DNA from: Prostheceraeus crozeri
Lineage: Eukaryota > Platyhelminthes > Polycladida > Euryleptidae
Assembly (NCBI GenBank): GCA_907163375.1
Contig: CAJQUW010005777.1
Location: 1 to 64,000 of the forward strand
Direction of reading: 5' to 3'
Length of the DNA stretch: 64,000 nt
The notes below the pieces were generated by a model that worked only from the letters and a program-made list of their open reading frames with translations, made no database searches and was not told the origin of the DNA. Below are positions 47,839 to 56,398 of this stretch, one piece after another (position 1 is the first letter of the stretch; each line of letters begins with the position of its first letter). Position numbers and translations under genes: made by a program.

Positions 47839-48183
47839 ATGACGAAACGTAAAAGTCAAAAGTTTTCTTCAGCCATTCAAGCTCTCCGACGAATGAAAGC
47901 AAATCAGCGATACAATGCTATACGACATGCTAACGATAAATTCATTTGTGAAATTATTTCTCATGTGAGGAGGAAGTTGAGGACGAAGAAATTAGCGCCA
48001 AAACAACGAAAGTTACTTAAGCGATATGCTACGAAATTGCGTTTCATCTCCAATCCTAAAGTCACCCTTCAAAGAAAGAGGAAAACTCTAACACAAAAGG
48101 GCGGTTTCCTTTCAGCAATACTTCCAATGATAGCTCCTGCCGTGGGCAACCTATTGGGTAATATCTTTGGCTCTAAGCGTTAA
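47839..48183 (+). CDS. pX-like basic protein with hydrophobic GG tail (left arm)
   Basis: 114 aa, the counterpart of 61595-61239. The right-arm start codon is lost to small indels, so this copy would start at the next ATG (MTKRKSQKF). It ends KGGFLSAILPMIAPAVGNLL plus a short basic tail. Confidence 0.65.
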   Translation: MTKRKSQKFSSAIQALRRMKANQRYNAIRHANDKFICEIISHVRRKLRTKKLAPKQRKLLKRYATKLRFISNPKVTLQRKRKTLTQKGGFLSAILPMIAPAVGNLLGNIFGSKR

Positions 48184-48214
48184 TTATGCAAATGTTGAAT
48201 CTCAAAGTAATAAA

Positions 48215-48833
48215 ATGGATTTCAGACTTCAATGTGATAAAGTTCTGACTGTATCAGGTCCATCTCATGCAGGTAAAACTGTTTTCACGCTGAATTTATT
48301 GGATAAAAGAAGGGAGTTGTTTAAGGAACCTATCAATCGAGTGATTTGGTGTTATGGTATTTATCAACCGTCGCTATTTCAGGAATTGCAAAGTCGCAAC
48401 TTTATTCGACATGAAGGAATTATTCCAGTGGATAAACTTCAGTCTAATGATGTTGTTGTATTGGATGATTTATTAAAGGAAAGTAAGAATTCAAAAGATG
48501 TTACAGATATGTTCACTCGCGCAGCACATCATAAAAGGTGCTTTATCATCTATATCACACAAAATTTGTTTCCTGATGGAAAAGAAGCTCGTACACGAAA
48601 CCTGAATACACACTATTATGCTATTTTCAAGAATCCGCGAGATAAAAGTCAATTTGAAATTTTAGCGCGACAAGTTGCACCCAGAGGATCAAAAGCCTTA
48701 ATTGAAATTTTTTCAAGCAGCTACTGAAAAACCATACGGTTACTTATTCATTGACTTTACGCAAGAGTGTCCGGAAGAATTTAGATTTCGAAGTGATATT
48801 TTGAAAACTCCCATGATTATCTACAAACTATGA
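48215..48833 (+). pseudogene. Packaging ATPase (left arm), frameshifted near the C-terminus
   Basis: Identical to the right-arm ATPase through residue ~165, including Walker A (GPSHAGKT) and Walker B (VVLDDLL). An extra T at about 48712 gives an early stop at 48725-48727, removing the last ~35 residues. The original stop overlaps the next ATG as ATGA at 48830. Confidence 0.8.
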
Positions 48834-49522
48834 GTTCTTATTCTCGCATGATTGTTATTCCTCAGGATGAATATGTACAATTGACTGCCATGCAGCAAGT
48901 AAAGCAACCTCTTGCAAATCAAATGTATAGGAAAGAAATAGATTATCAGCAAAATGTTCACATCAAAGATCCACATCGTGCTGTATTATTACAATCGGAA
49001 ACTGTTGAGCAATTGAAAAACTTGAAGAATAAGATGCGTGACTCTGTATCGACTGCTACACCTTTAGCATCTCGCGCACATGCCATATCTCTTTTCAACA
49101 GTATTGAACCCCATCTCAATGTAAATGATAGAGGAGAAATCATTACAGATGAAAATAAAGTGATTGATGCTTCACGTTATGAAGACTTGATTCAGTATGC
49201 GACACGTAGAAAGCGCCGTCAGGGCTATGTTCCACCTGGTTGGTCATACTTTCTTAAACTATTGAAAAAGCATAATGTGCCAAAATTTGCTTTAAATAAT
49301 GAGACATTGAAAGAACTTGATTCAACAGTGGCTACTACTCCAATGCTTCAGGCGATGAAAATGCCAACAAATTGGTTTAAGACGTCACCTGCTACATCCC
49401 CTCCCACACTCACTAAGCAAACAAGAGGAAGAACTCGACGTAGATCTACATCACCACTAAAACTAGTAAAAGGAAAACGTAAAACAGCTCCTCCTAGGAA
49501 ATACATGTTCTCAGACTATTAA
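48830..49522 (+). CDS. Polinton 230-aa conserved protein (left arm)
   Basis: Intact and apparently identical in sequence to 60593-59901; see there. Its stop is one nucleotide before the ATG of the Cys-rich frame. Confidence 0.75.
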   Translation: MSSYSRMIVIPQDEYVQLTAMQQVKQPLANQMYRKEIDYQQNVHIKDPHRAVLLQSETVEQLKNLKNKMRDSVSTATPLASRAHAISLFNSIEPHLNVNDRGEIITDENKVIDASRYEDLIQYATRRKRRQGYVPPGWSYFLKLLKKHNVPKFALNNETLKELDSTVATTPMLQAMKMPTNWFKTSPATSPPTLTKQTRGRTRRRSTSPLKLVKGKRKTAPPRKYMFSDY

Positions 49523-49523
49523 T

Positions 49524-49706
49524 ATGAAGCAGATGTGTTGCTTGCCATGTAATGAGCCGCCAGTGGTGAATGTCGTTGTCACTTGCACTTGCTGCGCCAG
49601 CTCTCATAATGAAACCCCTAAGCAATGTGAACACGATCGCAAAACCGCTAAAGCTAAATGCTGCAGTTGTTGTAAATGTAGAAAGGCAAGAGAAACAAAA
49701 AGATGA
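49524..49706 (+). CDS. Cys-rich 60-aa protein overlapping the integrase start (left arm)
   Basis: It contains thirteen Cys in 60 residues, in CC and CxxC clusters (CCLPC, CTCC, KCCSCCKC). The stop TGA overlaps the integrase start as ATGA (49703-49706). The right-arm copy is 71 aa because a one-base difference removes this stop. The function is unknown; a metal-binding microprotein is possible. Confidence 0.45.
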   Translation: MKQMCCLPCNEPPVVNVVVTCTCCASSHNETPKQCEHDRKTAKAKCCSCCKCRKARETKR

Positions 49707-50793
49707 GAAGGAGAAAAAAGAGTCAGTCGTCATCGACTGAACGTTTGAAGTCAATCTATTATGATGTAAAACATCCGGCAGGATTTGCATCTATCAAGAA
49801 ATTATCAAAAGCGAGTGGTCTTCCACAATCACAAGTGAAACGATGGTTAAAGGGTCAGGCTACCTATACACTCCACAAAGAAGCGAAAAAGAAGTACCGC
49901 ACCCGCCATTATATTGTTCATGACATCGATGAACAGTAGCAAGCAGATTTGTGTGATGTTGCCTCCATTTCAAAACATAACTCGGGCAATAATTTTTATT
50001 TTAACCGTCATTGATATTTTCTCGCGTTATGCGTGGGCTCAACCTTTAAAAACTAAAGAAGGGAAAGGAGTAGCAAAAGCATTCCAAACAATTTTTCGAG
50101 AAGGTCGCATTCCAAAAAGAATTCAGAGTGATCAAGGAAAAGAGTTTGAAAATCAGCATGTGACAAGATTATTTGAGAGGCATGACATTGAGTTGTTTAG
50201 TGTAAAGAGCGCTTATAAAGCTGCACTCGTTGAACGTTTTAATCGCACATTAAAAAATCGCTTGTGGCGACATTTTACTGCCAACTTGACACAAAATTGG
50301 ACAAAGGTTCTACAAGATACACTCCATGCCTACAATCACTCTATCCATCGTTCTATTGGACTCAGACCAGTAGATGTAAATGCTGACAATGTAGATAAAG
50401 TGCGCGAATCATTCCAACGTAAACGCACTCAGCTGACAAGTGAGGTGAAAATTGGCGATAAAGTTCGTATCTCTCAAAAGTGAAAAGTGTTTTTGCTAAA
50501 GGGTACCTTCCGAATTGGACAGAGGAGGATTTTACAGTATCAAGGATTAATCAAAAAGACTCTCCGACCACCTACAAGTTGAAAGATTACGATAATGAAG
50601 AAATTGAGGGTAGCTTTTACCGCGATGAGATTGAGGTAGTCACTGAAAGTGAAACATATTTGGTAGAGAAAATCATTCGATGTAAAAAACGGCAAGGTGA
50701 AGAATGGTGTCTTGTTAAATGGACTGGTTATCCTTCAAGTATGAACTCTTGATGCGTCGTGCCGACATCTTTCATCTAAGTGATCGACAGTGA
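49703..50793 (+). pseudogene. Integrase with chromodomain (left arm), broken
   Basis: Relative to the intact right arm (59721-58633) this copy has a TAG in place of a Trp codon after DIDEQ (about 49937), an extra T near 50000, a shift near 50480, and a missing G in the chromodomain (about 50750). The catalytic SDQGKEFEN and ALVERFNRTLK remain readable. Confidence 0.8.
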
Positions 50794-50834
50794 TTCATGC
50801 AAAGTTGTAACTAACAATGTTTAGGGTTTGAGCT

Positions 50835-51290
50835 ATGAATCCAACTGCCTCATTTTATTCACGACCCTCCTATGTAAGTGGTGGAGGACAAATTTACATC
50901 GGCGCTCGCCGCCAACGTGGAGGTAGCATACTTGGTGCACTGAAATCTGTTGTAGCACCTCTCATATCCAATGTCGGTAGATCTTTAAAACGAAATGTTT
51001 TAAGTAATGCCGTTGGCTTTGCTGGTGATGTTGCTAGTGATCTTTCCAGAGGTAGAAGTTTTAAGAGCAGTTTGTTGAATCGTGGGAAGGAACGCGGTTT
51101 AAAAACATTGAAGCAGACCTTTGCTGGTGTTACTCAAGGAAAGAAATCACCTAAACGAATGAAAAAAGGAAGGAGGAAACATCGCGGAGCTGGTAAGGTG
51201 CGATCTTCAGTCAAAAGGCATTCACGCAAACGTCGCAGAGGCTCTAATCATTCATCAGGCGCTAAACGACGACGCTGCTATAACTTCTAA
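50835..51290 (+). CDS. pVI-like minor capsid protein (left arm)
   Basis: 151 aa, intact, with a few substitutions against 58591-58136 (for example TFAG for TIAG and RMKKG for RMNKG). These are real base differences between arms, not indels. The stop lies 2 nt before the MCP ATG. Confidence 0.7.
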   Translation: MNPTASFYSRPSYVSGGGQIYIGARRQRGGSILGALKSVVAPLISNVGRSLKRNVLSNAVGFAGDVASDLSRGRSFKSSLLNRGKERGLKTLKQTFAGVTQGKKSPKRMKKGRRKHRGAGKVRSSVKRHSRKRRRGSNHSSGAKRRRCYNF

Positions 51291-51292
51291 TC

Positions 51293-52570
51293 ATGGAGTG
51301 TAAAACTTCCGGTTTTTGTTTGTTTGATCAACAAGCCATACAGACAGATATTCTTAGTTCAAGTATTGTAGATTATCATCCTCGAACAGCTGAGAATGCT
51401 GGCCCCATTGAATTTGTTATTCCTGGTGGTAGTGATGACTACATAGATTTGAGTTATGCGATGCTTGATTTGAGGTTTAGAATTCAGCAAGCAGATGGAA
51501 CTGCTATTGACGATGCACATAAAGTTGGACTGAACAATTTACCATTGACTACATTACTTCGCGATGTTTCTCTAACGATTGGAGAGCAGCAGGTGGAAGG
51601 TGGTCAAAGCGATTATCCCTATAAATCATATTTCAATCATGTATCACAGTTTCATCCAGCAGCACAAAAAAGTCATATGGAAGCCATGGGATGGTACAGA
51701 GATGAAGCAGGAAAATTTGATGTTGAAACAAACAGTGGCTTTGTAAAGCGATCTGCTATGATTAAAGATAGTAGAGTATGTCAGCTATATGGTCCGCTGA
51801 ATTTAGACTTCTTTAGACAGTCAAAGTTTTTACTCTGTAATACCAGCATGCGACTCAAGCTGACATTGAATAAGCCTGAATTTGCGCTGAATGCATTTGC
51901 TAAAGTTGACAATTTTAGAATTCATGTGGAAGATATTGCACTTTACATTCGTCGAGTAGTACCGAATCCAAGTGTCATTAGAGGGCATGCTGAAGGTCTT
52001 AACCGCCAAAATGCCATTTACCCCGTTCAGCATACAAAGCTTCTCACCTTTACAATTCCGAAAGATCAAAAGAGTTTCATGAAAGATGGCCTCTTTCCAT
52101 CGGAAGCACCGAAGCTCCTCATGGTGGCAATGGTTGAAAATGATGCATTTAATGGTAATATAAAGAAGAATCCTTTCAATTTTAAACACAATCAGTTAAG
52201 TGAAATTGCTTTACGTGTAAATGGTGTGAGTCATCCTGGTCCACCCTACAAACCAGATTTTGCTTCGGATCAATTTATGCGCAGTTATGTTGATTTTATG
52301 GATGTCTTTGGCTTTTACAATACGGATGACACCAACGGACTGACTATGAAAGAGTTTAAGAGTGGATATACTATTTATGCATTTGATTTGACTGCTGACA
52401 GCGATATTAGTGCACCCTATCGTCAAGCGAACGTGCCTCATAATATTCGTTTGGATTTGACGTTCAAAAGAACACTACCTGAGACGATCAATGTATTAAT
52501 TTATGCAGTCTTCGATTCAAATATTGAAATTACAAAGTATCGTGACGTGATTCTTCAGTATAATCGTTAA
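51293..52570 (+). CDS. Major capsid protein, double jelly-roll type (left arm)
   Basis: 425 aa, intact and the same protein as 58133-56856; see there. Its TAA shares one base with the protease ATG (TAATG at 52568-52572). Confidence 0.9.
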   Translation: MECKTSGFCLFDQQAIQTDILSSSIVDYHPRTAENAGPIEFVIPGGSDDYIDLSYAMLDLRFRIQQADGTAIDDAHKVGLNNLPLTTLLRDVSLTIGEQQVEGGQSDYPYKSYFNHVSQFHPAAQKSHMEAMGWYRDEAGKFDVETNSGFVKRSAMIKDSRVCQLYGPLNLDFFRQSKFLLCNTSMRLKLTLNKPEFALNAFAKVDNFRIHVEDIALYIRRVVPNPSVIRGHAEGLNRQNAIYPVQHTKLLTFTIPKDQKSFMKDGLFPSEAPKLLMVAMVENDAFNGNIKKNPFNFKHNQLSEIALRVNGVSHPGPPYKPDFASDQFMRSYVDFMDVFGFYNTDDTNGLTMKEFKSGYTIYAFDLTADSDISAPYRQANVPHNIRLDLTFKRTLPETINVLIYAVFDSNIEITKYRDVILQYNR

Positions 52571-53031
52571 TGAGTTGGTTGACTGCTGACGATATTAAGA
52601 CTAAAGTGCAGCGTAATGCAGACGAAGCGACGTTGAAAGCTTTCGATAATGTCTATTCACTCGATACCTTACCACCTGCAGTAAATCACTATCCCATCTT
52701 TATTGTGCTAAACACTCATTCACAGAATTTAGGCGGTGAGCATTGGAAAGCGATCTTTATTGGAGAAGACCGACGTGGTGAACTATTTGACTCTCTTGCT
52801 CAACCTCCAAATATACCAACACAGCAGTGGTTGAGAAAACATACGCGTCAATATCAGCGAAATGAACGCATACTACAACATCCACTTTCATCAACGTGTG
52901 GTGCTTTTGTACTGTACTTCATCTTAAAACGTTTACATGTATCTCGATTTGCATCTATTATTCAAAACTTTTCATGTAATCCATCCTCTAATGAAAAAAT
53001 GATTTGTAAGTTCTATCATGATTTGAAATAA
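52570..53031 (+). CDS. Adenain-type cysteine protease (left arm)
   Basis: 153 aa, intact, one conservative substitution (I for V near residue 129) against 56856-56395. The catalytic His58, Asp74, Gln103 and Cys110 are all present. The stop overlaps an AATAAA polyadenylation signal. Confidence 0.88.
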   Translation: MSWLTADDIKTKVQRNADEATLKAFDNVYSLDTLPPAVNHYPIFIVLNTHSQNLGGEHWKAIFIGEDRRGELFDSLAQPPNIPTQQWLRKHTRQYQRNERILQHPLSSTCGAFVLYFILKRLHVSRFASIIQNFSCNPSSNEKMICKFYHDLK

Positions 53032-53062
53032 AAACATCATGTTGGAAAAATTGTTTTTTATT
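53028..53062. terminator. Shared bidirectional poly(A) region (left arm)
   Basis: AAATAAAAAC at the protease end (plus) and AAATAAAAAAC read on the minus strand at the TBP-like end lie within ~35 bp. Convergent transcripts would thus polyadenylate in the same short interval. Confidence 0.55.
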
Positions 53063-53602
53063 TTACAATCCGCTGGGTACGTACATACTCAATGAGATAG
53101 TCTAGGATCATATTTGCTTGTACATGAGATTTTAGTCCAGTAATGATCACTTTACTATTATGAAAGATTGCCACATGCACAGGTAACCAACAACTAATGA
53201 GAGCTGCAGGAAAAAGTTCGGGTTCATAACACAAACTGTAACTGCTGGTACGAATCTTCAAAATGATAGACTGTCACTCAATTGAGTAGAGATCACCATA
53301 TTGTCCACAGTCAGATTCGACATCACACACCTCTCCCTCTTCCATATCCGACGTAGTAGTCTTTGTAGCTCTAAGCGCATTGACTGCGCCGATGAATGAG
53401 AAAGGGCGCCGAGAATCTGTACAGTCCCATTTGGGAAGAGTTGAAGATTCCGTGAATTGTTCATCTTCACCACTAACATTTGAGGACGGCCCGGGTAATA
53501 CTTGCTGTTTGGAAGCTGTTGGTGTAATGTTGTGAGATCGATTTTGGTGTAGAGTCTGAAGCGACGGAGAATGTTGACGATGGTGTAGCGATGGCGCTTC
53601 AT
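53058..53602 (-). pseudogene. TBP-like protein (left arm), frameshifted
   Basis: Matches the intact right-arm TBP core (55823-56368). One T fewer near 53268 ends this frame at SLSF, between the two TBP repeats. The second repeat, including YEPELFP, continues in another frame to 53058. Confidence 0.8.
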
Positions 53603-53924
53603 GATGAAAGAATGAGTAAATTGAGCGATGTACCTTCCTTTTATACTTTTCCCAACTACCTTGATGAAATGTGAAGTTAGTATGAAGTTGGGAATGATAG
53701 AGTTGAATTCGCCGATTGTTGACGCGCAGCCAGATGCGATTTCCAATACGTGAATGTCTTTTCATATAGAAGTATTTCAAGTCCTTCATGATATGATGTA
53801 GAGATTGAAAATGACGATAAGATAAAGCAAACTCTCTTCTCACATTTCCAGTTGAATCTTTGAAATAGACGTTTCGATCATGAACCGTTTCAATACGTTG
53901 TAGGGAATCTAATTTCCAACTCAT
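53274..53924 (-). CDS. PC4-like paralogue 2 (left arm), 216 aa
   Basis: Same as 55501-56151 with a V for D change near residue 14. It overlaps the TBP-like frame. See the right-arm entry. Confidence 0.5.
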   Translation of the reverse strand: MSWKLDSLQRIETVHDRNVYFKDSTGNVRREFALSYRHFQSLHHIMKDLKYFYMKRHSRIGNRIWLRVNNRRIQLYHSQLHTNFTFHQGSWEKYKRKVHRSIYSFFHHEAPSLHHRQHSPSLQTLHQNRSHNITPTASKQQVLPGPSSNVSGEDEQFTESSTLPKWDCTDSRRPFSFIGAVNALRATKTTTSDMEEGEVCDVESDCGQYGDLYSIE

Positions 53925-53946
53925 GGTGCGTGGTAGTCATGTCTGA

Positions 53947-54251
53947 TTAAGATTTGCATAGTAGGGCGATGAACTCACGACGAATAAATGTCATGATGGA
54001 GCGATGTATATATCTTCTATACTTCTCCCAATTGTATTTGCGAAATGAGAAACAGTTTGCGGAAGGAGAATGGTAGATTTGAATTGCATTTCTGTAATGT
54101 TGAAGCCAAACTTGATCACCCAAGGAGATGAATCTTAATGTTTCAAAATATTCCAAATCCCTCATGATATCATTGAGGTTGACAAATTGTCGCCTGGTTA
54201 ATGTAATTCCTCTTGATGTATGACCATGAGAATTTTTGAAATGTACGTTTT
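53947..54251 (-). pseudogene. PC4-like paralogue 1 (left arm), 5'-truncated
   Basis: It matches 55176-55478; the perfect mirror stops at GTACGTTT (about 54251), so the first ~18 residues are lost to the corrupted centre. A few substitutions are present (YRNA for YRNE, HSPS for HSHS). Confidence 0.5.
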
Positions 54252-54255
54252 ACCC

Positions 54256-54665
54256 AGGTCCACGATGGGGGGCTAAAAGCTCTCAGCGATATATTGTAGA
54301 GTATATCCAAATATTCGGCAAGTCCGAGGGAGCAGATAGATGTTATCCAAGTTGCAGTGATTAAGCAGATATAACAAGAAAATTGGAAAATGGATCGTTA
54401 GAGAGAGCGAATCATATTTTGCGGCATTAGCAATGCGGGCTAAACAACTGAGGATTTACTAAGTAATCGAGCGCGGCACATTGCTAGGTCATTCTCCTAC
54501 ACCTCCGCATTGATTCATACTGCAAATCACCACAGTGCTACAAATAGAGGAAATTGGGAAGTTCGGGTCATGCACACTCAAACTAGGTCTTTCTTAGTCA
54601 ACTGTGTACTAACTTTTTTGATCATGAGGTGAGTGACTATACAATACATGAAGGCGTAAACTTAA
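54256..54665 (+). pseudogene. Corrupted mirror of the penton/fibre-like 5' region
   Basis: This segment looks unique but aligns by eye, inverted, with 54880-55175: GATATATTGTAGAG, CATATTTTGC..TTAGCAATGCGG, AATTGGGAAGT and GATCATGAGGTGA occur in the same order, with many inserted bases between. No frame survives. It shows that the palindrome continues to the centre but that this side is error-laden. Confidence 0.6.
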
Positions 54666-54672
54666 ACTTAGA

Positions 54673-55086
54673 TTAAACAATTCTTAAACTTGGACTTAAA
54701 CCAACAATCCAATCTTTCTCAACTACATGATGTACATAATTATAATCATCATTGTGCGGAGTAAATTGGACAATATGTTTACACGCTTTATTCAAGAAAT
54801 CATATATAAACTTTTTACATGATAAGAGATCTTTCTTTGGCCACTGTGGAATGTATACTCGGCACCCCTTTTCACATTGATAAGCAGCTGTACGCCTCAT
54901 ATTAATAGTCATCACCTCATGATCAAAAGTATAGACACAGTTGCTATAAACAAGTTGAGTGACACCCACTTCCCAATTTCCATTTAGCTGTTGTGCATGA
55001 TCAATGGGAGTAGAAAAGAGTGCGGCTCGATTACTAGTAAATCTCTTTGTAGCCGCATTGCTAAGCAAAATATGATAAAACGACAT
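54673..55086 (-). CDS. Penton/fibre-type protein, N-terminal fragment
   Basis: 137 aa from ATG, beginning MSFYHILLSNAATKRFTSNR and containing LNGNWEVGVTQLVYSNCVYT. The pattern FYxxLxSN...(F/Y)xxNxxxxFxTxL...L.G.WEVGxxxxxY is a common N-terminus of Polinton-encoded virion proteins, probably vertex or attachment components. It is much shorter than those proteins and stops at the palindrome centre (SPSLRIV, stop), so the C-terminal part is missing. It diverges from the PC4-like gene at 55122, with only 35 bp between start codons. Confidence 0.55.
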   Translation of the reverse strand: MSFYHILLSNAATKRFTSNRAALFSTPIDHAQQLNGNWEVGVTQLVYSNCVYTFDHEVMTINMRRTAAYQCEKGCRVYIPQWPKKDLLSCKKFIYDFLNKACKHIVQFTPHNDDYNYVHHVVEKDWIVGLSPSLRIV

Positions 55087-55121
55087 TTTTATATTGCTAA
55101 TCTGCAACTTTGCATAACATC

Positions 55122-55478
55122 ATGAAGACTTGGATTTTGGACTCTCTACAATATATCAGAGTTGATCGTGATGGAAACGTACATTTCAAAAATTCTCATG
55201 GTCATACATCAAGAGGAATTACATTAACATGGCGACAATTTGTCAACCTCAATGATATCATGAGGGATTTGGAATATTTTGAAACATTAAGATTCATCTC
55301 CTTGGGTGATCAAGTTTGGCTTCAACATTACAGAAATGAAATTCAAATCTACCATTCTCATTCCGCAAACTGTTTCTCATTTCGCAAATACAATTGGGAG
55401 AAGTATAGAAGATACATACATCGCTCCATCATGACATTTATTCGTCGTGAGTTCATCGCCCTACTATGCAAATCTTAA
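55122..55478 (+). CDS. PC4-like paralogue 1 (putative ssDNA-binding coactivator-like)
   Basis: 118 aa. It reads DSLQYIRVDRDGNVHFKN, then SRGITLTWRQFVNLNDIMRD. This resembles PC4/p15, where short beta strands are followed by KGISLsxxQWxxLKxxI. A second similar half follows (GDQVWLQHYRNEIQIYHS, then FSFRKYNWEKYRRYIHRSI), suggesting two tandem modules. PC4 proteins bind single-stranded DNA and stimulate pol II initiation. It is 22 nt upstream of paralogue 2 and in a cluster with the TBP-like gene. The family call is by pattern only and needs a profile search. Confidence 0.45.
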   Translation: MKTWILDSLQYIRVDRDGNVHFKNSHGHTSRGITLTWRQFVNLNDIMRDLEYFETLRFISLGDQVWLQHYRNEIQIYHSHSANCFSFRKYNWEKYRRYIHRSIMTFIRREFIALLCKS

Positions 55479-55500
55479 TCAGATATGACTACCACACACC

Positions 55501-56151
55501 ATGAGTTGGAAATTAGATTCCCTACAACGTATTGAAACGGATCATGATCGAAACGTCTATTTCAAAGATTCAACTGGAAATGTGAGAAGAGAGTTTGCTT
55601 TATCTTATCGTCATTTTCAATCTCTACATCATATCATGAAGGACTTGAAATACTTCTATATGAAAAGACATTCACGTATTGGAAATCGCATCTGGCTGCG
55701 CGTCAACAATCGGCGAATTCAACTCTATCATTCCCAACTTCATACTAACTTCACATTTCATCAAGGTAGTTGGGAAAAGTATAAAAGGAAGGTACATCGC
55801 TCAATTTACTCATTCTTTCATCATGAAGCGCCATCGCTACACCATCGTCAACATTCTCCGTCGCTTCAGACTCTACACCAAAATCGATCTCACAACATTA
55901 CGCCAACAGCTTCCAAACAGCAAGTATTACCCGGGCCGTCCTCAAATGTTAGTGGTGAAGATGAACAATTCACGGAATCTTCAACTCTTCCCAAATGGGA
56001 CTGTACAGATTCTCGGCGCCCTTTCTCATTCATCGGCGCAGTCAATGCGCTTAGAGCTACAAAGACTACTACGTCGGATATGGAAGAGGGAGAGGTGTGT
56101 GATGTCGAATCTGACTGTGGACAATATGGTGATCTCTACTCAATTGAGTGA
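55501..56151 (+). CDS. PC4-like paralogue 2 with overprinted acidic tail
   Basis: 216 aa. Residues 1-108 are paralogous to the preceding gene (WKLDSLQRIE, RNVYFKDSTGNVRREFALSY, WEKYKRKVHRSIYSFFHHEA). From about residue 108 to the end the frame overlaps the TBP-like gene in another register for 329 nt. It reads a His/Gln/Ser-rich then acidic tail (GEDEQFTESS, DMEEGEVCDVESD). The overlap may be a true overprint or simply an open frame over TBP coding. No stop intervenes in either arm. Confidence 0.5.
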   Translation: MSWKLDSLQRIETDHDRNVYFKDSTGNVRREFALSYRHFQSLHHIMKDLKYFYMKRHSRIGNRIWLRVNNRRIQLYHSQLHTNFTFHQGSWEKYKRKVHRSIYSFFHHEAPSLHHRQHSPSLQTLHQNRSHNITPTASKQQVLPGPSSNVSGEDEQFTESSTLPKWDCTDSRRPFSFIGAVNALRATKTTTSDMEEGEVCDVESDCGQYGDLYSIE

Positions 56152-56368
56152 CAGTCTATCATTTTTGAAGATTCGTACCAGCAGTTACAGTTTGTGTTAT
56201 GAACCCGAACTTTTTCCTGCAGCTCTCATTAGTTGTTGGTTACCTGTGCATGTGGCAATCTTTCATAATAGTAAAGTGATCATTACTGGACTAAAATCTC
56301 ATGTACAAGCAAATATGATCCTAGACTATCTCATTGAGTATGTACGTACCCAGCGGATTGTAAAATAA
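55823..56368 (+). CDS. TATA-binding protein (TBP) core homologue encoded by a Polinton
   Basis: 181 aa from ATG, exactly the length of a TBP core. Two direct repeats are visible. Repeat 1 (about 6-86): YTIVN, TKIDLTTLRQQLPNSKYYPG, MLVVKM, LFPNGTVQILGALS. Repeat 2 (about 98-175): VDNMVISTQL, YEPELFPAALI, VAIFHNSKVIITGLKS. These align with TBP's IVSTVNL...NAEYNPxRF...IFSSGKxVxTGAKS and YEPELFPGLI...IFVSGKxVLTGAK. Three of the four DNA-kinking Phe positions are kept (F56, F131, F147); the first (KRF in TBP) is PQ here. It should bend TATA DNA and recruit TFIIB/pol II, or act as a decoy. It is convergent with the protease and sits beside PC4-like genes. Confidence 0.85.
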   Translation: MKRHRYTIVNILRRFRLYTKIDLTTLRQQLPNSKYYPGRPQMLVVKMNNSRNLQLFPNGTVQILGALSHSSAQSMRLELQRLLRRIWKRERCVMSNLTVDNMVISTQLSDSLSFLKIRTSSYSLCYEPELFPAALISCWLPVHVAIFHNSKVIITGLKSHVQANMILDYLIEYVRTQRIVK

Positions 56369-56398
56369 AAAACAATTTTTCCAACATGATGTTTTTAT
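56364..56398. terminator. Shared bidirectional poly(A) region (right arm)
   Basis: AAAATAAAAAAC at the TBP-like stop (plus) faces the minus-strand AAATAAAAACATC at the protease stop; transcripts converge within ~35 bp. Confidence 0.55.

Larger units (their letters stand above)
45156..54665 (+). mobile_element. Polinton/Maverick-type element, left arm of an inverted pair
   Basis: Mirrors 54690-64000: paired coordinates sum to about 109426-109433 throughout. It encodes capsid, protease, ATPase, integrase and accessory genes in the same order as the right arm but on the opposite strand. Many genes here carry 1-nt homopolymer indels. The outer edge lies between 45155 (end of the flanking repeat) and the promoter at 45299. 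The inner 400 bp (54256-54665) is badly corrupted. No PolB gene is seen. Confidence 0.9.

Noticed and set aside
52211..52441. Antisense frames within the capsid gene (also 51830-52189, 56985-57596)
   Set aside because: Complement of the highly supported MCP frame; no domain, so shadows.
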